64,000 nt of DNA from Diphasiastrum complanatum (taxonomy: Eukaryota > Streptophyta > Lycopodiopsida > Lycopodiales > Lycopodiaceae): NCBI GenBank assembly GCA_029204225.1, contig CM055092.1, forward strand, positions 39,129,800 through 39,193,799, given 5' to 3'. Below the pieces are notes generated by a model. That model worked only from the letters and a program-made list of their open reading frames with translations, made no database searches and was not told the DNA's origin. Below, in pieces: positions 43,861 through 57,717 of this stretch. A program made the position numbers and the translations under genes. The stretch's first letter is position 1, and each line of letters opens with the position of its first letter.

Positions 43861-44962
43861 TATTTTCTTATATCGCCTTTCTAGTTAATTTTTATTGAAA
43901 TTGATAATTTTCTTAAAAGGAAGGGTGAAGTGTTGGGATAAATTTCTATTTGGGAATATGTGGTTGCATAGTTTTCAGAAAAGAACTAGCTATGGTATAG
44001 AAATGAGATTTTTTCTAGAAGTAATTTTGGATAGATTCATAATAAGATGTCTGATTGGAACTTTTTGAATAAGAGAAATTCTCTATGGATTGTGTGGACA
44101 ATCTGGAACTAGAACAAGTTTAATATTTGAATCATTATCTATAAGTAGTATAGTAAAAGGTCAAAGGTTACTAATTCTATTTTGATTGGAATAGAAGTAA
44201 GTTTGATCAAAATTTAAGTCTAAGAATTTTGTATTGGATTAGCCTAATCTTAGTTTTAGTACTAGGATCAGTGAGAGGTTGATTGAGTGGAAGAAATTAT
44301 GTAATTAGAGGTAAGTTGGATGGAAAACTGTTGAGAGTAAATGTTATTTGTCTTAGAGATTTTCCTGATATGTTATTTACTCATGAAAAATAGAAAATCT
44401 TTTGTAGCTGAGTTGCAAGATCTCAGTGAGATACGTGAGTAACATATGTGGGTTCTAGAGGAATCTACCAGATAAGAATGTGTTTATGTACTGGATCATA
44501 GTGAGATTATTTACAATTATGCACAATTAATCTTGTATGAATCTACTGTGTATTCCTGGTTACTAGGGTTATTTGGTGCACTTAACCTAGTCGGTGAACA
44601 TGAACATACGATCAATTATTGTTTTGACATATACTTGCAGAGTTAACAAATCTTTGGTGGAAGATTTATGAGTTAACTAATAAATGATTTGGATAAGGAT
44701 CTAAATGGGGTGTTATGCTAGTATAATTAAGATTTACAACTAGACATTTGAGATTTCTGAATCATTGGCAATTAAATTGAGTAGCTGATTACTCCAGAGT
44801 GGAGTTAATTGGTAAAAACGATCAGTGTGATGTCGATCATCAGAAACTGATAGTTTTGATTTATATTGCTCGTAAGACGCATGGTTAGTGAATTATTTAG
44901 GTTCATCAGTTAAAATTATGTGCATTGGATATACAGTATTCTTGGAATAGAGTATTCCTTAA
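43861..44962. other. AT-rich region, no gene recognised
   Basis: A purine run (aaaaggaagggtgaag, 43915-43930) before a TGTTGGGATAAA sequence could be a polypurine tract and LTR start, but no partner copy is visible. Confidence 0.3.
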
Positions 44963-45663
44963 TTAAGGAATAGAAGCATCCACTTGATCTTGCCCTTTAG
45001 ACCACTTACTTTTGGTTTTGCCCTTGAATTTTCCCTTTGTGAACATAGCATCCTCTTGAAGTGTCAATGTAGATCCACCTCTTGCTTGAAGCCTATATTC
45101 CTCATTGATCAAGATCTCTTGAAGATCCATCAAACTTGGCAAAGTCTTTTGAATAGCAATACTTTGAACAATGTTAGCATGAGCATCCAACAAGCCATTA
45201 AGAATTACTTGAATAGGCTATTCTTCCTTAATGCTTCATCAATGTAAGTTAACTCATCATTCAATGCTTTCATTCTCAAAACAAAAGTACTTGGACTTTC
45301 TTCATTCTTTTACAAACAAGAAAATATTTGCCTTTTTAGAGTCAACACTCTAGAAGTAGACTTGGATTCATAAAGCTTCTTCAATGAATTCCAAGCTTCC
45401 AAAGATACTTCCTTGAGAAGCTCATTGGTAACATTCATCTTTATCATGTGTAGAGTCTTATTGGACCTCTTGTCATATCTCAATTGATTTTGTTGTGTTG
45501 TTGGTCTCTCCTCCAAACCTACAACAACATCCAAAACATCATTCATCTCAAGAAGTGATTCCATCGTCACTTTCCACAATGGTGTTTGCATCTCATTTTG
45601 TGTGTAGATGCTGATTTTTTTACATTGGTGAGATTGGTAGTGTATAAATCTCTTTCTAACCAA
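44963..45663 (-). pseudogene. copia gag fragment, antisense
   Basis: Minus strand 45663-45310 contains TLHMIKMNVTNELLKEV, EAWNSLKKLYESKSTSRVLT (UBN2 gag), and 45193-44963 contains LPSLMDLQEILINEEYRLQA with a basic tail. The two parts are in different frames. No knuckle or pol follows to the left. Confidence 0.75.
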
Positions 45664-47220
<1,557 letters not shown>

Positions 47221-47801
47221 TGTTGTAAGATATAGCTTGAGATGTAGTTATGGTTGAGGTACTATGTCCTGAGGACCTCTCTGAACAAGAGATTCAGAAC
47301 CGAATCTCTATCTGGATTTCCAATTCCTAGATTTATTGTGTATTGGCACATTGGAAATCTTATCAACATGTGGAAAGACAAATAGAATACACAAAAAGCT
47401 CCTCTTCACAAAGAGGGAGTCTCTTAAATAAGCAAGAGAGCTCCTTAGGTGGCATCCTAGTGGCATTTCCACATTACACATATTACAAGTGGAATAATGC
47501 TCTCCACTAGAGGTCACCATCAAAAGGTGGCTCACTCTACTTTCTTTAAGAGGGGTCTACTTGCATTTAATACATTTGCCTAGAAATACTAGTTTCTACA
47601 TGGTCATTATATCTTCCGAGATTCACTATGAGGCTTACACAGTTCTTACTTGTCATTACTAACTAGTATTCCTCGGCTCTCATACTCGACTCTCAGTCTT
47701 CGTTAGACTCATCTTTTCAGAGACCTCCTCGGTCTAAGGTGAGAGGTGCTCTTGAGTTGTTCTGATCGAGTATCTTGGGGATTCGTCAGAATCAGCCAAC
47801 A
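47221..47801 (+). repeat. Candidate LTR (TGTTG...CAACA)
   Basis: 581 bp with TGTTG start and CAACA end, directly before the protease-side end of copia piece G. No duplicate copy or clear target duplication, so low certainty. Confidence 0.25.
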
Positions 47802-48553
47802 TTCTAGGTGATGGGAGCACACACGATGTCAAAGGCATCAGGACTTTACAGCTGCAAACACCGTCAGGTCAAGCAGAATTGCCAAGAGCACTCTACGTAC
47901 CTTCACTGAGAAAAGATTTTCTATCAGTCTCCAAGATGGCAGATCTTGGAATTCGAGTTTTATTCGATGGCGATACATGCCGCATGATCGAGAAAACAAC
48001 AAACAAATTGCTGACGGTTGGATACAGAGAAGGAAATCTCTGCCAGGCCAAGATAATCAGCAATTCTCATAGCATATTAAATGCATCAAAAAATGAAGAT
48101 CAGCTCTGGCATAGGAGAATGTATCATCTGAACATGAGGAGCCTGTATGACATGTACAAGAAAGACATAGTCACAGGTCTGAAGATATCAAGACCCGATA
48201 CTGAGTTCTTCAAAGAAGTCTGTCATAAAGACAAACAGCATCAGAATCCATTCACACAAGAGGGAAGAAGAGCCAAAGAAGTTCTTGAGCTCGTCCACTC
48301 AGATGTTTGTGGACTGATGAAAGTGGATTCGCTCTCATTATTGAGGTATTTCCTGACGTTCATAGATGATTATAGCCAAATGACTACGATTTACTACCTA
48401 AAGAAAAAATCTGAAGGGTTTGACTCTTTCAAGAAGTTTGTGGCATTTGCAAAGAGAAAAATCTCAAAGAAGATTCAGATTATCAAATCTGACAATGTAA
48501 GTGAGTACAAGAGCACAAAATTTTCAAAATTCTGCCAAGAAGAGGGGAAAGAC
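47802..48553 (+). pseudogene. copia element G: protease end, pre-integrase and first half of integrase
   Basis: Reads LGDGSTHDVKG, LPRALYVPSLRKDFLSVSKM (end of protease), LWHRRMYHLNMRSLY (zinc domain; the usual Cys pair C..C is changed to EVCHKDKQ), VHSDVCGLMKVDSL, FLTFIDDYSQMTTIYYLKKK and KSDNVSEYKSTKFSKFCQEE. It stops at 48553, exactly where an inverted LTR begins. What is missing (from HQFTPAYTP on) is what element H starts with at 40365. Confidence 0.85.
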
Positions 48554-48823
48554 TTAGAATTTGCTTTGCACAGGAACACAAATCATGCTACACAGTAACA
48601 CAGACAAAAAACACTCTCCACAGCAAGCTCACATAGCAACTGTATTTCTCAAAATGAAATTACATTGTACATATAGTTGTTCACTCAAGCAACCCATGCA
48701 TGACCCAGGTTGCCGTTGGCGGGATGCATGTCCCGTCGACTTGCCTCGTGGCGAGGCCAACTGATCCTTATCAACTAATAAGACCCACAGTATAGTAACA
48801 CAGTGATTCTACTTTAATTCTAA
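48554..48823 (-). repeat. LTR of element F, inverted copy of the TTAGAATT LTR
   Basis: 270 bp, reverse complement of 40366-40637 with a moderate number of differences. On the minus strand it is preceded by a polypurine tract (aagagagag, about 48832-48824), so it is the 3' LTR of element F. Confidence 0.88.
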
Positions 48824-49860
48824 CTCTCTCTCTTAAAGTAGAGTCTACTTTTTGTACAGTCATATACACAGCTTTAAAGTCAACAAACTTTAAGTATAGA
48901 AAGCTTTGATCTAAACTTATCAAACTTTTCTCCAACAAGTGGCTTAGTGAAAATATCAGCTAGTTTTTCTTCTATGCTACAATGAACAACATGAATTTCA
49001 CGACTCAGCAGTCTCTCACATAGAAAGTGATACTAAATCTCAATGTGTTTAGTTCTCGCATGGAACACTGGATTCTTTGCTAGCTGAATGCCACTCTGAT
49101 TGTCGCTATGTAATGGCGTGGGATTTTTTTGCTTCATGCCAACTTCTTCCAAGATTTGTCTCAACCATATAGCTTCCTGTGCTGCACTACACATTGCCTT
49201 ATACTCTGCTTCTGTGGTGGATAGAGCAATTGTGCTTTGCTTCTTACTAGACCAGGAAAAACAACTACCTCCCCAATCCGCATCCACATAACCACACAAC
49301 TCAGGTAACCCATCATGCTTCCTATAAATCAAGCCATAATCTGAAGTGCCTTTCACATAACGCAAAATGCGTTTAGCTGCCCTCCAATGCGTTTCTGTAG
49401 GTGCTACCATAAACTGACTTACAATGCCAACAGTATAGCATATATCTGGTCGTTGAATCCGTTGTTGTCTTCTTTCCCTACTGGATCTTCTTGGAGGTGG
49501 TGTGGGTGCGGCGATTGATTTGCCTTTGTACCTTATGTTGACAGTAGAATTATCGTGCGTCACAGGTGTTCTGGGTACAAGTTGCACATCAGGTTGTTTG
49601 TCATCTGAACTATCGCTTAGTCCATTTGGAATTCGAACGTCGTCTTCCTCCTTATGCTCAAGGTTCGTTCCCTCTGTCGATGTAGGTAGGTTGTAGTACT
49701 GTTTTCCAAGAATTTCGTAGCTAACTGGATCTTTGTTGGCCATTGTTTTTGTTTCATCGACCATAGTGCTTCTCCTCTTATGATAAGTAATGTCTTTAGC
49801 TTCCAGGCCAAGTAGTTTGACCCATCTGATTGAAGAATGGTGCAAATCTTTGCTGAATGC
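48824..49860 (-). pseudogene. copia element F: gag start fused to integrase tail and RNase H
   Basis: Minus strand. At the right end a second frame (about 49850-49760) reads DGSNYLAWKLKTLLI, a gag N-terminus. It runs into an acidic hinge typical of the integrase tail (NTHDNS.., KGKSIAAPTPPPRRSSRERR), then jumps to RNase H: RPDICYTVGIVSQFMVAPTE, GYVDADWGGSCFSWSSKKQS, STTEAEYKAMCSAAQEAIWL, DNQSGIQLAKNPVFHARTKH, then LADIFTKPLVGEKF. Most gag, protease, integrase core and the RT are deleted. A non-autonomous derivative. Confidence 0.8.
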
Positions 49861-50426
49861 TTCTTATGGATGCCATTGTAATTTTACAATGTTTTAGATT
49901 GAATACGGTTCACTGTTGATCTATTGCTGATTTAACTAAGATGAGTCTTTATGAGAAAAAATGAATAACATCTGATCTTGTAGGAACATTCAACAAAAAT
50001 AATGCATTCAAGGTGATAGGGGAAAAATTCCCGACGGGGGATTGGTCTCACCAGGAAGCCCTACAGGGGAAGGGCCCACACTACCCTTACGCGAGTGATT
50101 GAGGGATGCCGCTTCCAATCTCGAGGACTGTCTCAATCACACCGTGCTCCCCAGCCGATGAGGGTTTTCCAGGCCCCCAGAGGCACGGCTGCAAGGAGGT
50201 TTAACAACACTCTAGGTCATATTGATCTTGTCCCCCCATATCGTAGCTCTAGGTGAGGGTGATAATCCTAGCTCCCTGGCTTCCCTCCCCTAGCTCTTTC
50301 CATGTAGTGTGAACACGTTCCGTCAGAGTTTAGGGTCTTAAATCAATCATACCTAGCCTCTCTGGGTATGAGTGTGCTTTCTGAGTGTGTCGGGGTCCTC
50401 TTGTCATTGGTCTCATCTCGTCTATC
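49861..50426. other. Spacer, no gene recognised
   Basis: Possibly the 3' (minus sense) part of the gypsy-type element to the right. No LTR edges seen. Confidence 0.35.
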
Positions 50427-51790
50427 CTAAGGGGTTACTTTAAGGTCTGTAGGTGGTAAATCTCTATCAGCCTCGCCTTGGATATCGTAGTATTGTAGCT
50501 CACAACTGGGTGGAACCGTCTTATAATTTCCTTGCTGGTTTAGCTTTTGAAGAATAGACGATCCTATCATTTTTTTGGCTTTCTTTCTCATTAATGGGGA
50601 TAGTCTAAGCAATTGCCACAAAGTTACTTCTATGTTCAGATCATCTAAATTTTTTGGTAGGCCTACACTTCCTACGTCACTACTTAAATACACCCATTTT
50701 CTCCGATGGTGTATTTTTGCTTTGGTCCTTGCGGCTCTAGGCAATAGCCAAGTATTGGCGATCTCCTTTTCCAAGCAGATCCTAGGAGGCCGTTTCCCAA
50801 TCATTTTTTCCCAGATATTTTCGTTAGTAGATTCATGATCAATGGTGTTTCTGGGTTGCACAAGTGGAGTTATGTTGGGTAGAGCCCTCAAGACAGTTCT
50901 TTGAAGGGATATCGCTAGGCATTTTCTGAGGGTGTTGCATAGTTTTGTTTGTATTTTGAATTTTCGAGTCCACGGGGCTAGGCATGAGAGTGCATGTATC
51001 TAGATTTTTCACCTGCCCCTGACATTTTTGTCCTAAACAACCATCATTTTGGTAATAACCGTAGATCATGTTTGGACAATCCTGACTAAGATGAGTCCCT
51101 TGACAATGTTGGCAACTTGGTGGTATAGGTATGTCTAATGGGGTTTGTTGTTGTCATTTCAGAATGTTTATGTCTGAAGCAAGTGTAGAGATTTTTTTGT
51201 TCATAGTACCCAGATAGTTTGCCAACATTTCTCTCACGTCGTCCAAGTCTGACTTGGGTCTCGTATGCTCATGCCCCATGTCCATTGGTACATGGCTGAT
51301 TTGGGAAACTGGTTGCACTGGGAGTCTATCTTGACTTCTTTGCGGATACTTGATGGACTTGTCTTCTGCAACTTGACGAGGTTCAACACTTACTGGTGTA
51401 GTGGATGCAAAAGCAGAGTAGGGGTGCCTTCCTGCAGTTGGACTGGTTTTCCACATGTTGTTATTGAGGTTTAAACTACTCACGGTAGGCTTATGATGGC
51501 CGAACTCAGTCAGGAAAAGTCTACAGAAAGTATCGATGTCGTGTATGGTCCCTCGTTGCAAGCTATGATACCAACGTTTGGCAGTCCCGATCAAGGTAGT
51601 TGTGAAAAACATCATCTCATGATGTGGGTCCATTATGTGGTTTATGAAGCATGCTATCCAAAAAGCATCAATGTGTTCCTCGACACTCTCAGAGGGGAGC
51701 CCATGGAACTCTGGTGTAGATCCGCTTAGTGTGGGTAGTGCACCCACGATCGGGGGCACCACGATTGGTTCTGTGGGACGTCTTGCCATG
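50427..51790 (-). pseudogene. Gypsy gag-like polyprotein remnant, antisense
   Basis: Minus strand. 51789-51154 starts MARRPTEPIVVPPIVGALPT and holds a gag core: FHGLPSESVEEHIDAFWIAC, TLIGTAKRWYHSLQRGTI, FCRLFLTEFGHHKP; it ends in a heptad-like DDVREMLANYLGTMNKKIST. After a TGA the same region codes a CCHC-like pair SCQHCQGTHLSQDCP and YGYYQNDGCLGQKCQ (the second degraded), then a linker and a long open piece 50891-50427 (PPRICLEKEIANTWLLPRAA) that I do not recognise. Confidence 0.65.
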
Positions 51791-51913
51791 GTGCCTACTG
51801 AAGTGATTCCGAAAAAGTACCCTAATTGGTCTTGCGCAATCGATCTATTCTACCACATCTTAGCTATTCTTATAGGCCTAATCCTACTATCTACTAAGCT
51901 GAATTTGTTCTAA

Positions 51914-52303
51914 TCAGAGCCTGCATGGGTCCAATCCTGATTGTGCATCCTTGGTGCATTTTCGACAACATTCTTCCAGGTGGCCATGTTTTCTACAATA
52001 TCCACATACAGTGGTGGGACAGTTCCTATTCGAATGATCCCCCTGGCAAAACTGACAAACATGCCTAGTGGGTGTAGAGGGCCTTTGGTTGACTAAGTTC
52101 AGCTGGCGTTTAAATTGTCCTACTTCTGTAGCCAAGGCTGATACCCTCTCATTCACATGTAAGACACAGTCTCTTAACTCTTTGACTAGATCTCTTGCTT
52201 CGTCATTGGGATCTCTAGGAGGCTCCAGTAAAGCTTCTCGTCTCCGTACTAATTCCCATAACCAAGACAAAAATTTAACTGTTTCCAGGTAGAGGGTCCC
52301 CAT
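51914..52303 (-). pseudogene. Gag C-terminal module with two CCHC knuckles, antisense
   Basis: Minus strand: a heptad-like helix (EARDLVKELRDCVLHVNERV), a linker, then VCQFCQGDHSNRNCP (spacing C-X2-C-X3-H-X4-C) and VCGYCRKHGHLEECC (canonical C-X2-C-X4-H-X4-C). The layout repeats that at about 51.25-50.95 kb: helix, Pro-rich linker, two knuckles. Likely a second copy of the same gag end from another element copy. Confidence 0.65.
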
Positions 52304-55300
52304 TTGGCTTGATTACTTGGGCATGTAACAAGGTTATGAAGCTCGTACACATACACCAAAATAGACATAGGATGGCATCTCTTTGTTAGTTGTCGTGCAA
52401 CGTGGGGGTGCCATTTATACGTGCCGCCTTGTTTGATAGGCGATGGTATTTTGCCAAGCGTCAGGCCTAGGTATTTCGCTAGGCAGTTCTGACGATGGAG
52501 GTGACTATAATGACCCCTAACCGAGGTGGTGTATTTCAACCACGTACGGTGGACGGTCGACCCACTCTTCTATTTCAAAAAGATCGGGCCAGTGACTCAA
52601 GTACACAAAACTGACTAATTGCCAAGTACAATGTCAAATAGGATTTTGCAACCTATGCATCATACACGTAAAGCTTTCAACCTTCAATAGTTACAAACAT
52701 ATTAGGAGAGGCCGCAATTAGCATACTAGCGAACATTGTCATTACTAGGCCAATCCAAACCGAAGTAAGAACGGGGTCACGACAAATCCAAGTTATGCCT
52801 TACTAGCAATACTAACAACACATAGCAAAACCACATAACAAGAATTTTCAGAAATATACCTTGTGTGTGTGTGTGTGTGTGTCGAAACCGGTTTGCCAAA
52901 TTGAAGCCACGAACTCGCATTTATCCTTCCGCAGGTTGGGCTCTGCTACATTGCGCTCAGGGAGAGTATCATACTACTGTGCGGCATCCAAAATCGTCAC
53001 ACTGGAATGCCCGAGATCAATGCTCAGAGGAAGAACGAGCCGACGTAGACAAATCAAGCCCAGGTAGAGAATCAGTGGAGGGCACCGTTGTCAGATCTTA
53101 GCAGTGAGTGCTGATCACCGCAGCCAGAGATCACGCGATAATGAACAGATGGGAAACGTTCTTCAGTAGCGGTGGAGCAGGTTGCGCTGCAGCTCTTCAA
53201 GACATCAAATCGTGGGGGAGGTAGCTTGAGTGCTTAACAAGGTGATCATCCATTACTGCGGACAGTAGCGCAGGTATGGCTTGTATTTGAGGCAGCAGGT
53301 CGCTGTAAGGCTAGACAGCAGACTTAAAATGTGCATCTTGGAATTACTTGCTCAGAGGTTAATCATACCTCCTGCCCTGACAGCAGTAACCGTAGGGAAA
53401 ACATCCCGGCAACCTCTATTATCGCCTTTGGGAAAAACGCAGCTGGTCCAGTGGATAAACCGTGGGATAGTGCGATTGCCACCAGGGTCAGATCACCATC
53501 GATCCTGGTTGTGGCGGCGGAACAGTTGTGTGGATTTTAGAATAGCACTCTCATCTATTCCCCGGATATTGGTGTTGCATTGGCCGCTCAGGGTAGGATA
53601 AAAAGTAGTTTTGGATGATAGTGCCCATCCATTTCTCAATCAGCTGTAAGCAACACCCGGCTCAGAATATTTAGAGGATGACAAAACGCTGCAGAAGCTC
53701 CCACAGAAAAAGAAAAAGATCACTTCAACATTCTCTTCTTCTACCATCCAGTTTGCGTACAGGGTAACTCCTTTCACAGCATAAGGTTCGTTGACACAAG
53801 CCTTGGCTCTATCTCCTATTAGAAGCAATGGCTATATTACAAAACTTCTCCTTCCCATCATGTTCTCTCACTCTCACCCCTCACCGCACTGTGATCACTT
53901 CAGCATATACTCAGGAAGAATATTACTCTCAAGAATTCTACCTCCCATCACATGCAAGGACTTCTTCTCCCTAATCGTCCGCAAAGAAAGAAAACTCTCA
54001 TTCATCCTTACAAGCAAAAAGTAGCTCGTTCTCAAGCTCCTCACACCCTTCTCACTTAACATACACAGCTGCTTTCTCCCATCATCACTTCATCCTTCCA
54101 CGTGAAACACAAGCAAGGCTTCTTCACTCATCTCACTCCTTCATCCCTTCACCTTTATTCATTCTCTCACACTATTATCAACTGTCACCCAATTCCTTCA
54201 TCATCTCTCACCATGATCCAATGGAGGCCCTCCCTTTTATAAGCATTTTCCAAAGCCACCCCTTCACAATGACACCTTCTCATTCTTCACACCCTTCATG
54301 CCCTTACTGCCATGTGTCTTGCTCCCCTTGAAGAAGTACCCTGCATTGATGTAGAAGTGACTTCAGGTGACACCCATCCTTTCCAAAGATAGTATGAATC
54401 ATAGGGGTACGGAAGTACCATGTGTGTGAGCCACCTTCGTGTATGGCATTTGTGGGTGATATAAATAATAAGTACTTCAATTACCATTCTTAATTGAGTA
54501 GTCCTTGTGGTCAACACCTACTATGTATAGGTAAGATATTTTTAGTAAGCACTTTTTGGCCTCCACTTGTATTTTCCTTTTGCGTGTCTGTGGCCCATGG
54601 CTCAAGCCGTTGAGGTTTGTTCTTTGGGGTGCCGATCAACACATTGCCTTGAGATTTTTTTTCACTTGCCCATACTTTGCCATTACTAGCTCCCTTGTCC
54701 CGCAACTTCTCTGCCATATCCGTGAGTCGATTTTTTCCCTTGTCACAGTTGCTCTGACACGCACAACTTTCGGCAGGCACTCATGCCTTGGGGTTTCTTT
54801 AAGGCAACCGGTTCCCTGAAAAACACAGTAGGCAACTTCTTTCATATTAATAAAAAGTAACAGAGTACATTGGAAAATTCGCTCGGCAGTGCCGGCTAGT
54901 ATAATTGGGCCAATTCTAAGGCCGTAAACTATTCTATGGGCCATTTCTAAGGCCTCATAATTTTCTCTAGTCACATTTTGGCGGGCTGGGACCCCTATCT
55001 ATGGGCAACTGTGTGCCAATTTTACCATTAATAGCCGGATTTTACATGTTAGTTTTTATACAAAACTGTGAAAATTGCTCCACAAATAGCCCAATTTTTC
55101 GTGCGAAAATATCAGCTAACACAAGGATTATGTGTCATAGACAAGAGATAAGAATAATATTTGTTCGATTATAGTGATTCCTTGAGCGTTGTTGGCATAC
55201 TACACAACGTGTTACCGCAAGAGAAAATCTGTCTCTTACGAATAAAAATTGATGAGTAGTGCTTACTAGCAAATAGTTCTATCTATCCCTCTTTGTGTTT

Positions 55301-55622
55301 GACCTTAGAGGTCTGATTAACTTAGCTTGTCTCGCCTACTAGTGGACAACTTCTCATCCTCACATTCAATGTCACTCAATCACTCAACCTATCTATCTCT
55401 TTGTCTCTGTCTGTCTGTCACATCTATGTGTAACCATCAATCTCCAATTCATCCTCTATATATAGGATCAAAGGAAGGAAGTGGCCTTTAATGTAAATGA
55501 ATGATTACAATAATTGCTTAAATCACTATCTACGACATTTAGTTTGTTGTCTGTTTCGTCTGTGGTGTTAGTCTGTTCTGCTAGTACTCTGTTGATCGTG
55601 GGTCGTAAAGACGCACCAATTT
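52304..55622. other. Spacer, no gene recognised
   Basis: Contains a (TG)n run at 52862-52882, a pyrimidine-rich stretch at about 53850-54200, and a repeated gggcca(a/t)ttctaaggcc word near 54907 and 54938. A minus-strand TATA-like cctatatatagagg lies near 55455-55470. No exon of the lipase gene was found here. Confidence 0.45.
52862..52882. repeat. (TG)n microsatellite
   Basis: About ten uninterrupted TG units. Confidence 0.9.
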
Positions 55623-55783
55623 TGTTGAAATGAAAACATAATCCATCTTGACTTTAGGCTTGCTACAAATATTGTACCATGCAAGTATGTTGTTCATAAA
55701 TGCAAAACGCCAAGTTTGGCCTAGATAGAACTTGAGCTACATGGATATGTCATATCTAGATTGATGAGTACAACTTGCATATA
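55623..55783 (+). repeat. 5' LTR of element K, first part
   Basis: TGTTGAAATG... to ...cttgcatata, matching 60803-60963 of the 3' LTR with a few changes. Confidence 0.9.
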
Positions 55784-55874
55784 AGAGGTCAGTCAGCAAC
55801 CACCCACACAAGGTAGCCCAGCCACACTTCAAGTTGACACAGTTGTAAAGTCACCAAAGTAGTTCGACGCCACA

Positions 55875-56700
55875 ATGCCTGAAGGGTTTGAAGAAGAGGA
55901 TACTTTTGAAGAAGAAGAGACCTTGGCACCTATTCCACGCCTACCAAGGACAGTACCATCAGGGTCTCCTACTGCTGCCACCTCCACGACCGTAGATTCT
56001 GGTGATGCTCTCGGGATAGTTTCAAGCCTTGGGCAAGTGATCCAGTCTATGCTGGATAAGAAGAAGGAAATGGAGCATAGGATCTCTGATCTAGGATCCG
56101 AAAACACTCTGATCAACCAAAAAATTGTCCAACTGGATCAAGAGGTGAAGATAGCCAAGCAACATGAAGAAAAGACTGAAAGCGAAAAGACATTGGCCCA
56201 GCAACAAGCTAATCGCTTGGAAACCTACATCAGCTCCCTGCAAAACACCCTGACAACCGCACAGGATCAGGTAGATAAGGCAGTGCAAGAGGCTAAGCAA
56301 CAGGTGCAGCTGCTGAAGAGGCAATTACAAATGGCCGAACAAGATCGCACACGGCTTCAAGGTGAATTGGATGCGACCACCCTTGAGCGTGATGTTTATT
56401 TGCAAACACAAATACCCGATCATCCGGTCACACCGACGGAGATTGCATATTTGTTCAAGAAAGTGGAAACATACAAAGTGGCCCTTTAGAGATTTCAAGG
56501 CCGCTTTGATAGGTTCAAAGAAACAGCTTCAACCGAGTTGGCAAAGGCAAAAGAGACCATCAACGCCTATGAAAAAGCCGTCGCTCAAGTGTTGGAAGCC
56601 GGAACACAAATCCCCATCCCGGTCATGCCGCAATTCTCCCCTTCGCACCAAGAAGTTGTACAAATGGATACTGGGGTTGATTCGAGCATGGACCGGGGGG
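55875..56700 (+). pseudogene. Coiled-coil gag-like protein of unknown family
   Basis: ATG 55875; acidic start (MPEGFEEEDTFEEEETLAP), Pro/Ser/Thr linker, then a long heptad-type coiled coil at about residues 50-175 (HRISDLGSENTLINQKIVQL, QVQLLKRQLQMAEQDRTRLQ). A TAG at 56487-56489 interrupts it; the same frame continues AKAKETINAYEKAVAQVLEA to about 56697, where a run of ten G (56696-56705) shifts the frame. It is followed by a purine tract and an LTR start, so I read it as the gag-position ORF of a non-autonomous LTR element. Family unknown. Confidence 0.5.
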
Positions 56701-56705
56701 GGGGG

Positions 56706-57552
56706 CTCTAGATCTAACAGATCAACGCCAACTATATCGACAGTACAAGAAGGTCCATCCTCATCAAGGACAAGCCATTTATTCAGAAGGCCCATCAGTG
56801 TCGAGGACCAGATCCAGACCTTCTTAAAGCGGATCCACATGACTCCTCACATGGTGGATGGATTCTCAAATTTAAGACCTCCGAAATCAAGGCCGGCAAA
56901 AAATTGGACAAAATACCTGCACTGGAGAGCAGCCGGCATGGAGAATCACGGTTTTTGATAAAACTTCAGAATCAATTAGGAGTTACGGCATTTGCGGATA
57001 GATCCTTATTACGTGCCAATGCTGCGAAGACAAAAATGGAAAGATTTGGGATTGGCTATGGATAAAATCACCATCCATACGTCCAATTGGCCAATCATCC
57101 ATCAGCCTTACAACTGGAACATTTCAGTGCACTTCCACCGGGACTTACAAGCAAATCAGAGAGAGTATGTCCACTCTTCGGATCCAACGGTGCGACAATC
57201 GGCAATGTTTGCAAAAGATCTAACTCTGTTGGCGTCAGTGGCAACCAAACGGGACGATTGCCTTCCTACCTTGGCATTCGATCCAAATAAGCCAATGGCC
57301 TCAGAGCAAATCAAAGATCAACTGTCGATTGTTCGATTGTATAGATCAACTATTCGATTATTCGATTGCTATGATGGGAGGCTCTTGGGATTTCCGCTTC
57401 ACCTCATGGACAACTTCCAAGTGGATTGTCGGAGCCCACCATTGTTTCCTGCCACATAATTTGGATTTCAATACTGCACGCCTTGACTTTATGGAGAAGG
57501 TGCAATATCATTTAATTAAGATTCGGCCCGAAGCCAATAAAAGTCCCCAATA
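56706..57552 (+). pseudogene. Continuation of the coiled-coil element ORF
   Basis: After the G run: RRPISVEDQIQTFLKRIHMT to TGA 56956-56958, then an open piece 56992-57459 (DKITIHTSNWPIIHQPYNWN, ASVATKRDDCLPTLAFDPNK) and a last piece in another frame (LDFMEKVQYHLIKI) ending TAA at 57551-57553. No enzyme motif recognised. It looks like the decayed C-terminal part of the same polypeptide. Confidence 0.35.
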
Positions 57553-57603
57553 ACTGCATATTACAGGTGTCATGGGACCGCCACCAATTTTGGTGGGGGA
57601 TAT

Positions 57604-57697
57604 TGTTGGAGGGTTTGCGGATCCCAAAGTAACCCTAACCCTAGTTTATAAGTGGGGGATTTGGCACCTTGCGTGTGTAAGTCCAACCCAATGATCA
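57604..57697 (+). repeat. LTR J, copy 2 (partial)
   Basis: TGTTGGAGGGTTTGCGGATC after a purine tract (ggtgggggatat). Matches 42350-42444 and then stops. Confidence 0.8.
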
Positions 57698-57717
57698 CAT
57701 AGTCATTTGATTGATTA

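Larger units (their letters stand above)
55784..57717 (+). mobile_element. Foreign block inside the 5' LTR of K
   Basis: 1.93 kb not present in the 3' LTR. It holds a coiled-coil gag-like reading frame, a purine tract (ggtgggggatat) and the first ~95 bases of LTR family J. It lacks a 5' LTR, a complete 3' LTR and a target duplication, so it may have been copied in during break repair rather than inserted by an integrase. Confidence 0.7.
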
